Below, one piece after another: positions 10,263-19,897 of a stretch of DNA of 64,000 nt. The translations under genes and the position numbers were made by a program. Within the stretch, counting starts at the first letter, position 1. Every line of letters starts with the position of its first letter. Origin of the DNA: Saccharomyces uvarum (Eukaryota > Ascomycota > Saccharomycetes > Saccharomycetales > Saccharomycetaceae); the NCBI GenBank assembly GCA_947243795.1, contig OX365932.1, forward strand, positions 1 through 64,000, read 5' to 3'. Under the pieces are notes generated by a model that had not been told where the DNA came from, ran no database searches, and saw only the letters and a program-made list of their open reading frames with translations.

Positions 10263-11960
10263 TCACATAGCGCTTTTATAAACCTCTAAGGCGCGTTCCC
10301 TGCTATCCCGTAAATCAACTAACGGTTCTGGATAGTCTTTTGAACGTCGACCTACAGAATTGGGCAATTCTGGAATCCATTTCTTGATGAATTCCATCTC
10401 TGGATCGTATTTTTTCGCTTGTAAATCCATATTGAATACTCGAAAGTATGGCTGAGCATCAATTCCCGTACTAGAGCAAAACCCCCAGCCGCCGATATTT
10501 GATGATAAATCACAATCTATCAGGTGCTTCCTGAACCAGCGTTCACCCCATCTCCAATCTACCAATAAATTTTTGGAAAGGAAAGAAGCTGTGATCATTC
10601 TAGATCTATTATTGATATAACCCGTGTATAATAATTTTCTCATTATAGCATCTACTACAGGGATGCCCGTATTGCCGATACACCACCTCTCAAATACTAC
10701 TGGGTCATTCTCCCACTTTATATCCAAAGTATCAAGTCGATATGGGATTTCCATAGACGTATATGGCCAATTGCACATACAGTGTTTGTAAAAATCTCTC
10801 CAAGCCACCTCTTTGATAAAATTCTGGATAGAGGAATTATCCTTAAGTGCTTTGGACATAATTTGGCCATTGGCCACTTGAAAAGCTTGATTGACTATTA
10901 ATCTTGTGCTGATCATACCAGTGGATATATACACACTTAGTCCAGAAGTTCCATCCAAAGAAAGCATGTCTTTTGCATTATTATACTTCGAGCTTTTAGT
11001 TTGTAGAAAATTATTCAATAGAGACGACGCCGCAGCCTCAGAAGCCTCTGGCAAAGACCATTGTGATTTGGGAATGTACTTAACAAACTCCTCTGGTAAT
11101 GAATAATCGAACGGTTCCAACTCGAATTTTTCATTGTATTTTGCTGGTTTAATTTCGTACAAATGGCAGATTCCAGAACTATTCTCTTTATGCTTGTTCA
11201 AATATAAGACCCATTTTTTATACCATGGAGTAAATACGGAATAAACAGTACCTTTGCCGGTAGTAAGTAAGCCGGGAGCAACGATACAAGAGTCATGGTA
11301 AAGCTTCAATTGAAGCTGTTGGTCACCATGTTCTAACAACCGAATGTCGCGGTATAGCTCATCTGTTTGATATTTGATGTTAGCAGTAATGGCCACCGGT
11401 TCCCCTGAGGTTAACTCCAGACACTTTTCTTTGAAAAACGTAACGAATTCTTTCGAATTAGATAAAGAGCTCTTAAAATCGTCGAACTTCCACACCAGAA
11501 GAGGAATATGTAACTCAGCCAAGGATTTCTGCAAGTTTTTCAATGCCTCTAAAATAAATGATAACTGCCACCCACTATCCATATGAGCTCTCCAGTCATC
11601 TTCATTGATGACATAGATGGCATACAACTTGGCATTCGGATTGTTTTGCTTTAATTGCTGGTATAGTTCAACACATTTGTATAACGCTAAATTATCGTGT
11701 ATGCGTAAATCATTCCGAAACCAATGTATAACAGTAGAAGTTTCTTTGAGTAACGGTTTTTGTTTTCTCTGCAGTTTTCCCAGGATTTCTATGGGTTTAG
11801 CCCTCGATTTGTTGTTAAATTGATTGGCGCTCTTCGCAGTGATTGGATTTGGATAATATTTCTTATTCACCGAATGATACTGTTCGAAGTCATGCACTAT
11901 ATCTAATTTAGGCAATTTTGGAGCATTCGCTTTGGGGCTAAATGGTATTGTTCTTTTCAT
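10263..11960 (-). CDS. PHR1: Deoxyribodipyrimidine photolyase
   Basis: It repairs cyclobutane pyrimidine dimers in DNA using visible light, FAD and a folate antenna; active in nucleus and mitochondria. An upstream in-frame ATG at 12014 would give 583 residues, but the ATG at 11960 (MKRTIPFSP) gives 565, the S. cerevisiae length with the same MKRT start, so I choose it. The N-terminal antenna domain carries HWFRNDLRIHDN; the C-terminal FAD domain carries EVAWRDFYKHC, the NRSRMITASFLSKNLLVDWRWGE region and the GGWGFCSSTGIDAQPYFRVFN block, all classic class I photolyase motifs. S. cerevisiae keeps PHR1 at chromosome XV right, so its place between MMP1 and DSF1 is a rearrangement. It points toward the centromere-side DSF1 by its promoter. 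Confidence 0.93.
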   Translation of the reverse strand: MKRTIPFSPKANAPKLPKLDIVHDFEQYHSVNKKYYPNPITAKSANQFNNKSRAKPIEILGKLQRKQKPLLKETSTVIHWFRNDLRIHDNLALYKCVELYQQLKQNNPNAKLYAIYVINEDDWRAHMDSGWQLSFILEALKNLQKSLAELHIPLLVWKFDDFKSSLSNSKEFVTFFKEKCLELTSGEPVAITANIKYQTDELYRDIRLLEHGDQQLQLKLYHDSCIVAPGLLTTGKGTVYSVFTPWYKKWVLYLNKHKENSSGICHLYEIKPAKYNEKFELEPFDYSLPEEFVKYIPKSQWSLPEASEAAASSLLNNFLQTKSSKYNNAKDMLSLDGTSGLSVYISTGMISTRLIVNQAFQVANGQIMSKALKDNSSIQNFIKEVAWRDFYKHCMCNWPYTSMEIPYRLDTLDIKWENDPVVFERWCIGNTGIPVVDAIMRKLLYTGYINNRSRMITASFLSKNLLVDWRWGERWFRKHLIDCDLSSNIGGWGFCSSTGIDAQPYFRVFNMDLQAKKYDPEMEFIKKWIPELPNSVGRRSKDYPEPLVDLRDSRERALEVYKSAM

Positions 11961-12866
11961 TTTCAGCTTCCTGTACTGGAGTTCTATTCTTTGATGCATA
12001 TTTCTGAAAAGCAAGAAACTTCTAAATCGATATTTTATTTTTTCTTAAGGGCTTACAGGGAAAAACAGGGGACGCCAGTAACATAGCAACTGAATAATAG
12101 ATATTTAACTTTTATCTAATAATGGTGACTGCGAATACTTCAATAAACTACGGCATAACCTCTCTCCTATTACCATAATACGACCATATGCTCATTTGAT
12201 TATACCGCCATAATAACCCCAATCTCTCGCATGTCATGACAATCTTCACTTTCTTGATATACCACCTACACTAATATATAACTATCATGCACGCGTCCTC
12301 CGATCACAATGCTTGCATTCTTGTATATTCACTAGCCTTACTACAACTTAAAGGATCCTATCACTGCCTCTTATTCCGATGTAATACTCCTAATTTCATA
12401 ACAGAATATCACTTCAACATACCTTTCTTCTGTTTAATAATGCCTGCACAATAGTCAATGGATCTTAATATAATACAGCCTATATCCTTCCCCGGGACTT
12501 GACATTCTCCCTCCGTGTTTTATTATATACAATAATAGCGCACTGTTCCATGAACCTTACATTTCCTTACCTGCAACGATTTCATCATAACTACACAAAA
12601 GGCATTACATTTATCCTGATCGCAACATAACTACCGTGCATCTCTCGTGACTGGGTACAGAGCTTTTTACCTTCAATATTTCTGATATGGTGGCAAAGAA
12701 CACCAAACCTTGAACTGACACTGATTTTGAACCTATCAATTATAATAGGATGATACCATGAAGCTCTGTACAAACACTACCAATGCTTTATTTGCATTTC
12801 TCTTGTTATTACTATAATGAACAGTTTGATAAATTTTTCGAACACTCTATGTCTAGATGTATATAA
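11961..12866. other. PHR1 upstream region and G-poor island
   Basis: The first 200 or so bases form the PHR1 promoter. From about 12150 the given strand becomes strikingly poor in G and rich in C: in rows 12181-12300 I count 11 G against 37 C. The same strand bias in the same direction marks the terminal subtelomere. Words such as TATACCACCTACACTAATATA resemble subtelomeric repeats. No gene is visible. It may be a buried remnant of an old chromosome end. Confidence 0.4.
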
Positions 12867-13112
12867 AACTACAAGACAAAAATACTGCAAGATTATCTTC
12901 CGGATCTATCATGTAGCCTCTCTAGTACCCTGGCCCATTATAATAGAACGATATGTACCTCACTAACTGCAAACAACACTCCGCTTGTACGCCACTATAT
13001 TACACTGAATGGATGCGATTATAACACCGAGAATAAGCTCGTCCAAGTTGTGACAGCCGAAAGTTTACAACAGTCGCTGTGCGAAGAGTGCGGTCTTATT
13101 GAAGTTGTTTAA
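12867..13112 (+). pseudogene. Possible C-terminal remnant of an unidentified gene
   Basis: A frame of about 81 codons with no ATG stays open from after a stop at 12864-12866 to a TAA at 13110-13112. Its last 40 or so codons read like real protein: NGCDYNTENK, then LVQVVTAESLQQSLCEECG, ending LIEVV. I do not recognise the family. With no start codon it would be the 3' piece of a gene whose 5' part is lost in the G-poor island upstream. It points the same way as DSF1, about 1 kb before it. In S. cerevisiae the gene before DSF1 is DLD3, and this tail does not look like Dld3. It could be chance, but the residue mix argues against that. Confidence 0.35.
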
Positions 13113-14119
13113 TAAATACAGCAATTAGTTAAAATATATACAACAAAATTCACATATAACAACCCTTTCAGCTCACCGCTGTATGATGAATTAAACCGAA
13201 ATATATCAATCAGATATAATCACACTGCGCCGACATCTCGGCAAACTCAAAATTCTAGCCTCGAGAATTTAGAGTCCATCCACCCATTTCTATAATCCAC
13301 CTCTCGAAACCCTACTTTACCCGTAAGGTAGAACATGCCCAGTAAACAGAGCGACTCCTTACAGTTTTTTAACAACAAGCCTTAACACGTTGCCCCGATA
13401 GATGCTGAACTGACCATATATGGCTCGCCAGCTCAATATGTCCCACCCTACCTAGCTTGTCTTGCCTTTCTTGCCTAATGCTGGTGCTTACCGCCACTAA
13501 ACGGTCTTGAAATTTTAGGTCCGCGCCTTCCAAGTCAAACCCCCTAAAGGCACCAGGCCAGTAAGGGCGCGTGCCTTGAAATGATTTGCCTACATGATTA
13601 GGTAACGCGTGGGGTGCATTTGTAGGCACACAGATACCCCTCGTCACCCCACCACCACTCGTGCCTTTCTCCTTGGCGGCAATCTGATGGAAATACCCAC
13701 TGACAAAATTACCCAACAAACAGTCCATCTTGAACTAGCTCTTTTCTTATTTCTGTTCAAGTATACCCCACAAAAATACGTCATTGTTTAAACTTTGAGC
13801 TCAAGACACTATCCAATGAACCTCTTGTATCATTTGTGGAGGAGTGGGATAAATCGTACGTCTTCTTTCCTAATTCTGTACTTTGTTGTGGAAGGAGACA
13901 TATGCCTTAATAATGACAAAAATAGCTTACCACACTTTAGCCAGGAGATGCCTTCGTGTTGTTTCAGGGGGTTATTCGCCAAACAGTCTTGCACTCCATT
14001 CAATTTCATATATAAATAGTCGACAATACCTTGCAATAATCGTTTTCTTTCACTAGAAATACACTATCGAGAAATCAAGACAAAAACCTAAAAGTAATAA
14101 TAAACATACAATTTCAAAC
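13113..14119 (+). promoter_or_regulatory. DSF1 upstream region
   Basis: About 1 kb precedes DSF1. GTGCCTT or its complement occurs at 13546-13553, 13571-13577 and 13661-13667, with a GTGCCTA variant near 13623. C-rich boxes of the Mig1 type appear around 13609 (GTGGGG), 13636 (TACCCC) and 13645 (CACCCCACC). TATATAAA lies at 14009-14016, about 105 bases before the ATG, a strong TATA box. The same GTGCCTT words and C-boxes recur before HXT13, suggesting shared, glucose-repressed control. An antisense frame of 119 codons here is not convincing. Confidence 0.5.
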
Positions 14120-15625
14120 ATGACTAAACCCGGAGCAACAACAGCTACTAGCTTGAATGCTAAAACCCTCAAGAGCTTCCAATCGACTCTACCAGTACCA
14201 ACTTACCCCAGGGAAGGTGTCAAACAAGGCATCGTCCATCTAGGTGTTGGTGCATTCCACCGTTCCCATTTGGCTGTCTTTATGCAGCGTCTAATGCAGG
14301 AACACAACGTTAAGGACTGGTCCATCTGTGGGGTTGGTTTAATGAAAGCAGACGCTCTTATGCGCGATGCCATGGACGCACAGGACTGTCTTTACACGCT
14401 TGTGGAGCGCGGTATCAAAGACACCAATGCATACATTGTTGGCTCCATTACAGCCTACATGTACGCACCAGATGATCCAAAGGCTGTCATCGCAAAGATG
14501 GCCCATCCAGACACACACATTGTGTCTCTTACCGTTACAGAAAATGGTTATTATCACAATGAGACCACGCACTCTTTGATGTCTGATGATGCCGCAATTG
14601 TCAACGATTTGAATCACCCAGAGAGACCAAACACTATTTACGGATATTTGTATGAGGCTTTGTTGCTACGTTACAAAGAAGGTGGTCATCCTTTCACTAT
14701 CATGTCGTGTGATAACATGCCACAGAACGGTATCACACTCAAGGCCATGCTTGTTGAGTTTGCCAAATTGAAGGATCCAAAATTTTCCGCCTGGATTGCT
14801 GACAAGGTGACTGCTCCTAACAGTATGGTTGATCGTGTGACACCACGTTGCACTGACGTCGAGCGTAAATTTGTCGCCGACACATATGGAATTCAGGATA
14901 AATGCCCTGTCGTAGCCGAGCCTTTCATCCAATGGGTGCTAGAAGATAATTTCTCTGACGGCCGTCCTCCTTGGGAGCTTGTTGGTGTGCAGGTTGTTAA
15001 AGACGTTGAGTCTTACGAATTGATGAAACTACGTTTACTTAACGGTGGTCATTCGGCCATGGGATATCTGGGATACCTGGCTGGTTACACTTATATTCAT
15101 GAGGTTGTGAACGATCCAACTATCAACAAGTATATCCGTGTGCTAATGCACGAGGAGGTTATTCCATTGTTGCCAAAAGTACCAGGCGTCGATTTTGAAG
15201 AATACACTGCTTCAGTGTTGGAAAGATTCTCCAACCCAGCCATTCAGGATACTGTCTCTCGTATTTGTTTGATGGGCTCGGGTAAAATGCCCAAATATGT
15301 TCTACCTTCAATTTACGAGCAATTGCGTAGACCTGATAGTAAGTACAAGTTACTGGCCGTTTGTGTTGCTGGTTGGTTCCGTTATCTGACTGGTAAGGAT
15401 ATGAATGGGAAGCCATTCGAAATTGAGGACCCCATGGCACCAATCCTACAAAAAGCCGCCGTTAAAGGTGGTTCAGATCCGCACGAATTGTTAAGTATCG
15501 ATTGTCTATTTGGTCCTGAGCTACGTGATAACAAGGAATTTGTTGCTCAATTGACTCACTCACTCAAGGCCGTTTACAACAAGGGACCACTTGCTGCTGT
15601 GAAAGAAGTTCTTGACCAAGTGTAA
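14120..15625 (+). CDS. DSF1: Mannitol 2-dehydrogenase (polyol dehydrogenase)
   Basis: An NAD-dependent long-chain mannitol dehydrogenase that interconverts mannitol and fructose in the cytosol. The 501-residue product is one shorter than S. cerevisiae Dsf1 (Man1) and nearly colinear with it. GIVHLGVGAFHRSH (about residues 38-51) is the N-terminal nucleotide-binding motif. The family block KLRLLNGGHSAMGYLGYLAG (about 298-317) holds the catalytic Lys and the Asn and His of this family. The gene converges on the HXT13 transporter with 456 bases between, as on S. cerevisiae chromosome V left. The paralogue MAN2 (YNR073C) next to HXT17 is an alternative name; synteny with HPA3 and SIT1 favours DSF1. 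Confidence 0.92.
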   Translation: MTKPGATTATSLNAKTLKSFQSTLPVPTYPREGVKQGIVHLGVGAFHRSHLAVFMQRLMQEHNVKDWSICGVGLMKADALMRDAMDAQDCLYTLVERGIKDTNAYIVGSITAYMYAPDDPKAVIAKMAHPDTHIVSLTVTENGYYHNETTHSLMSDDAAIVNDLNHPERPNTIYGYLYEALLLRYKEGGHPFTIMSCDNMPQNGITLKAMLVEFAKLKDPKFSAWIADKVTAPNSMVDRVTPRCTDVERKFVADTYGIQDKCPVVAEPFIQWVLEDNFSDGRPPWELVGVQVVKDVESYELMKLRLLNGGHSAMGYLGYLAGYTYIHEVVNDPTINKYIRVLMHEEVIPLLPKVPGVDFEEYTASVLERFSNPAIQDTVSRICLMGSGKMPKYVLPSIYEQLRRPDSKYKLLAVCVAGWFRYLTGKDMNGKPFEIEDPMAPILQKAAVKGGSDPHELLSIDCLFGPELRDNKEFVAQLTHSLKAVYNKGPLAAVKEVLDQV

Positions 15626-16081
15626 ATTTTAAGTGATAAACACCTCGCTAGTAATTGGAATATCTTCAATAGTTTTGTATCTTTGTACCTTATTAGTTTT
15701 TTAATGAAATAACGAATCGAATGCCTATGAATATCCGGAATTAAGTTTTTATCAATTTTCAAATAGGGTTAGTTATCTTCATGTTGTGTGTGTTGTAGAT
15801 TAACCTCATCGCCATTTTTCGAACTATTAACGCTAACAATTCGGCCTGTTAAAAATGAAAAAATATAAAAAGAAACACGATCTAGAAATAAGTAACATTT
15901 AATGTTTTTTTTTTATTACAAAATATAATATATGATTATATAGAAACATCGATTTTCATTAATTCGAGATCTTCATAGCTTCTGGAATTTTCATAGCTTC
16001 GAGAATCTTCGTAGATTCGAGTATAATTAAGGTTACACGGCTCTATTGAGGTGCTTTAACGTTAAGAGCAATGTTGTCCTA
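15626..16081. other. Convergent DSF1-HXT13 3' flanks
   Basis: The 456 bases hold the 3' ends of both genes. TATATAAT-type AT-rich runs around 15905-15945 are likely 3'-end signals. A block of three imperfect 18-base repeats lies at 15969-16022, beyond the HXT13 stop. Nothing else is seen. Confidence 0.6.
15969..16022. repeat. Three tandem 18-bp imperfect repeats
   Basis: Units 15969-15986, 15987-16004 and 16005-16022 share the pattern A T C/T T T C A/G T A G C/A T T C, followed by T/G and GAG or GGA. The 18-base length is a multiple of three, and the block sits about 60 bases downstream of the HXT13 stop, so it could be a worn coding tail. That is a guess. Confidence 0.7.
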
Positions 16082-17797
16082 CTAAGGTGAAGGATGCAAA
16101 GACCCCTTCGAGAACTTCATAAACTTCTTCCAGTTTTTCTTTTCAACCTGGGCCTGTTCGGAGGTGTTTCCCCTTCTTGAAGGTGGAACCCAAGATGCAG
16201 ACTTCCATGGTTTCACACCTTCTTCATACAATAACTGGATTTCCTCCAAAGACAACCCGATTGTTTCTGGCAAGAAAAAGAAGATGTAGAAAAACATTGC
16301 GATCAAGCATCCCACGAACACATAACCGTAATAGAAGTGGATAGATCCAGTAATAAATGGTGTAAAGAAACCAATCAAAAACTGCCATAACCAGTTAAAC
16401 GCAGTTGAAATCGACATAGCTCTAGACTTAAACTTTGAAGGGAACGACTCGGCAACCACGATATAAGCAACTGGTGCCCATGTTGTAGCAAAACAAAATA
16501 TGTAAAAACAGGTAAACACGATCATAGCATTACCTGCTCCCTTCGAAGAGGGACCGTCATCGCCATGGGGGTATAGACATTTCACTCCCACACTTGCAAA
16601 TATCACCATACAGGCCATCATCCCGGCTGCTCCGAATAGAAGACATTTACGACGACCAATTTTGTCCACACCCATAACAGCGAGAATAGTAGAGAAGAAA
16701 TTCACTGTACCCAAAATGATTGAGGTTTCAAACCCATCTGTAAGTCCGACAGACTTGAAAATGGTGGTTCCGTAGAAGAAAAAGTAGTTTTCACCGGTAA
16801 GTTGCAAGAACGTTTGCACAAGTATCCCGGTAATCAAACGTGGGAAAACTTTGGATTTCACTGAGAGAAGCTCCTTCCATGAGGCCTCCCCTTGTTCCCT
16901 CTGAGCAAGCACACCTGCGATAATTTCTTCCGCTTCCCCATATACCCATGGATCTTCTGGTGAAACCTTGTTTACCTTGGCAATGGAAGTACGTGCCTCC
17001 TCGTGTCTGTCACATTCGATTAGATATCTTGGTGATTCTGGAACCAATAACATACCAATGATGATAATTAGGGCCCACAAAAAGCATAACCCGATAGGCA
17101 CTCTCCATTGTGCGGTGTTGTCGTATTTACGTGTTCCGTAAACACTACAGTAACCTAGGAAAATCCCAAAGGTCATGTTCAGTTGGTATAATGAAATAAG
17201 TCCACCTCTTAAATCCTTCGGAGCTATTTCAGACAAAAGCATTGGACACAACACGGAGCAGCCACCAGCACCTAAACCGTATATGATTTTACCTACAAAA
17301 TACTGGTACCATTTGTGGCTTGAGCTGATTTGGATAATTGCACCTACGATGTACACCAACACCACGATCACAATTGCTAGTCTTCTGCCTAAAGTATCGG
17401 CCAGACGCGCAAAGATAAGGCCACCTATAGCGCATCCCACACTGAACATTGCAACCAGAAGACCCATACGCACGTTACTCAAATAGTACTCTCCGGTGCT
17501 GTGTTTGTAAGATCCGAAGTTCATTTTGAAATTGTCCATGTTAATGAAACCTGCAGTAATACCACTATCCCAGCCAGGTAAGAACCCTCCAAAAGAGATA
17601 GGGATACAAAGTAAATAGATAGTAAGATATCCCAAAAATCCTCTCTTTGGTGGTTCTAATGGCCCTTCGTTAAGGGCTTCATCATTATCAAAGTCATCAG
17701 ACCACTCTTTTTCTACAGGCGTTGCGACATGAACATCGACAGCCGGAACATTCCGAATATCGGAACCGCTTTCAACAGATGATTGTGTGCTAGACAT
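16082..17797 (-). CDS. HXT13: Polyol/hexose transporter of the HXT13/15/16/17 group
   Basis: A 12-segment MFS sugar transporter of the plasma membrane. HXT13, 15, 16 and 17 carry mannitol and sorbitol better than glucose, which fits the neighbouring mannitol dehydrogenase. The product is 571 residues against 564 in S. cerevisiae. Visible motifs: GFLPGWDSGITAGFINMDNF in segment 1, RLADTLGRRLAIV (loop 2-3), PESPRYLIE after segment 6, QTFLQLTGENYFFFYGTTIF in segment 7, and PETIGLSLEEIQLLYEEG at the C-terminal end. The N-terminus (MSSTQSSVESGSDIR) and C-terminus differ most. The four paralogues are nearly identical in S. cerevisiae, so the name rests on position. Confidence 0.9.
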   Translation of the reverse strand: MSSTQSSVESGSDIRNVPAVDVHVATPVEKEWSDDFDNDEALNEGPLEPPKRGFLGYLTIYLLCIPISFGGFLPGWDSGITAGFINMDNFKMNFGSYKHSTGEYYLSNVRMGLLVAMFSVGCAIGGLIFARLADTLGRRLAIVIVVLVYIVGAIIQISSSHKWYQYFVGKIIYGLGAGGCSVLCPMLLSEIAPKDLRGGLISLYQLNMTFGIFLGYCSVYGTRKYDNTAQWRVPIGLCFLWALIIIIGMLLVPESPRYLIECDRHEEARTSIAKVNKVSPEDPWVYGEAEEIIAGVLAQREQGEASWKELLSVKSKVFPRLITGILVQTFLQLTGENYFFFYGTTIFKSVGLTDGFETSIILGTVNFFSTILAVMGVDKIGRRKCLLFGAAGMMACMVIFASVGVKCLYPHGDDGPSSKGAGNAMIVFTCFYIFCFATTWAPVAYIVVAESFPSKFKSRAMSISTAFNWLWQFLIGFFTPFITGSIHFYYGYVFVGCLIAMFFYIFFFLPETIGLSLEEIQLLYEEGVKPWKSASWVPPSRRGNTSEQAQVEKKNWKKFMKFSKGSLHPSP

Positions 17798-18300
17798 TTT
17801 TCTGTTTGGGGGGTCTCGAGTGAAAATATCATTAAACCTGGAAGAAGTTGGTCTTACCTTCTCTTTTTATATGTTTCGTGAGAGACACCCCTCTGGGGGG
17901 TGGCGACTTTCGCACATCGATGGTACGATAAATTTCAGTCGTAGGGAGGTGTCGCTTTCCTTTCATTGGGTTCCATGGCATCTTGGCTGTTTGCAAATGA
18001 AAAATCCAGGATTGTCTAATATTATCCTCGAACGTTTACGTCATCCTCGGCATACTACCCGACCTTCTTCATCTCTAACAAATCGCGCACATGTAGAGCC
18101 ATCCCACGCACCTCCTTGCCTGTGCATGTGCCTCTATTGCCTTTAAAGGCACGCTTCTCGTCCCGCCATTCCGTCACCCCATGTAGACGCATACCCCACC
18201 CCCACACTCCTTTTTGCGCTTTAACTCCGATATGTGCCTTCGATGGTGCTCAAAGTAATTGATTGGCTGAGCAGTTCAACGGGGGGTAATGCTAGCTGGC
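17798..18300 (-). promoter_or_regulatory. HXT13 upstream region with Mig1-type boxes and a perfect palindrome
   Basis: G-rich or C-rich boxes that fit Mig1 repressor sites occur at 17808 (GGGGGG), 17892 (CTGGGGGGTGG), 18176 (CACCCCATG) and 18192-18202 (TACCCCACCCCCAC). TGCCTTTAAAGGCA at 18138-18151 is a perfect 14-base palindrome whose half is the GTGCCTT word also found three times before DSF1; further copies lie at 18128 (GTGCCTC) and 18234. The TATA-like TTTTTATATG (17866-17875) lies about 70 bases upstream of the ATG on the reverse strand. Confidence 0.5.
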
Positions 18301-19359
18301 TACATTTGTTTTAGTAATAGGATTCATTTTTGCAACTATAAGCGACGGAAATGATAATTTATGATGATTTCCGTGGGAGAAAGAGTCTGGTGGAGGGCGA
18401 GAATCAAAATTCAAGGGGGAAGAATACGTTAATCAATAGAGTCAAGTATTCTATGTCCTGCATGTAATCAAACTAAAGTTCGGTCACTTTCTTATGTAAT
18501 TCTTTTCTATCCTGCCCCATTAGGTCAGAAATATCTTTATTTGAATCGCTAATGTGTAGGGCTATTAGTAATGGATACGAAACGTTTCCTCAACTGCACC
18601 ACTGAACCAGCTCTATGCGATCTTGTCAGTATGCAAACCGCTAGGATCATCAAAAATCAATACTTCTGCCATTCACATCACAGTTAGGAACTACCCATTG
18701 AAGGCACATATGGCTTCAGCTATCAAACGAAGATTCTACTATTCGAAATAACACACTTGGTATCTTGGTATCTTGTTTATATCATAGACCTCCAATGCCC
18801 TGGCATTAACAACTCAATACCTAATACTCTATCATAATGACGAAACAGATAACCCATGGGCCTATCACTCACCTCGATAATATATTGCTTTCACAAATCT
18901 CTATTAGACGAGCCATTTTACTACATGAACACTATAATACTATACCTGCAATACTCTTGGTTTTACTCATGAAAAACAATCCCATGAGCCTTTAAAATTC
19001 CCATATTCTTTGCGATAGGACAATACTACGTCATTCGGACAGTGATCTCATTTACATTGTAAGACACTATAAACTAACAAAATAAATACCTTCCGAACAG
19101 AAGTAGTGATGTCCTTTACATACATGCATTGCCTCTACATACTCAATTGATTGAACGATGATATTATTTTTACTGTGAAAGCCAAACTACATACACAATG
19201 AAAACCAGAATACGACGCCGAACGAGGACAGTGATTCTTTACGTTTTTCAAAAACAAGAGTCGTCTATTATAATACTCCGAAAATTCCTTCCATATTTTA
19301 AACTGAACTCATACACATGTCACTAAACATGACTATTTTAACCACGTAGGGTCTTTTCA
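18301..19359. other. Gene-free stretch with a second G-poor island
   Basis: About 1 kb without a credible frame. Rows 18781-18900 hold 12 G against 34 C by my count, the same sign of bias as the terminal subtelomere and the 12.2-kb island. In S. cerevisiae the small genes YEL068C and YEL067C lie between HXT13 and HPA3; nothing intact stands here. Confidence 0.5.
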
Positions 19360-19897
19360 TCACACTTTTGACTCATGCTGTTCGAGCACTGAATGACGAC
19401 GTCTTTTTATATATCTTTCGCCACTATTCAACATGGCGATGATACCTTTCCTTAATAGTTTCACGGTCTGGAACAAGTCCCTTCCTGCATTTGGACATAT
19501 CACTGTCAACATACCTGTTGTATTGATTAGTAATCCATGTATGCTCTTCATCAGTGCAAGTTGTTAGATTTGTTGGTGGTTGTCTGATTGTAAAAAATCT
19601 ACTGGTTAGCAAGAGGAGATACGACTAAGAATTATCTTTCAGCCAAATCCAGAATAAGCAGTCCTTAGAATGTCGTTTTTTTCTTATGAAGAAGAGTGGG
19701 CCATTCGTTGTGAGTTGTTGGAACAGAGCCGTTCTACATAGAATGCCGATCTTAAGCAAAACAGTTAATGAGTAAGAGCAATCAAGCCTCAAACTGTTGA
19801 GCTGTTCAACGTGAACGGACTTGCGTGGTGCCAAGATTTCAGCAATAGGCAGTACGCACCTGATCATGAAAGGCATTTGAACCATTCTCTGAGTCAC
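19360..19897 (-). pseudogene. Possible decayed gene in the YEL067C/YEL068C interval
   Basis: Three short minus-strand frames lie end to end: 19625-19897 (90 codons), 19424-19612 (62 codons) and 19360-19551 (63 codons, another phase, overlapping). The middle one has a protein-like stretch, TCTDEEHTWITNQYNRYV followed by KCRKGLVPDRETIKERYHR, then a stop while the overlapping frame continues with a basic tail (YIKRRRHSV). This could be one gene broken by a frameshift. I do not remember the YEL067C or YEL068C proteins well enough to compare. The frames may also be chance. Confidence 0.25.

Noticed and set aside
11961-12014. Upstream in-frame start for PHR1 (18 extra residues)
   Set aside because: The ATG at 11960 gives 565 residues and the MKRT start shared with S. 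cerevisiae.
13369-13728. 119-codon minus-strand frame upstream of DSF1
   Set aside because: It overlaps the repeated GTGCCTT and C-box regulatory words and has no protein-like features.
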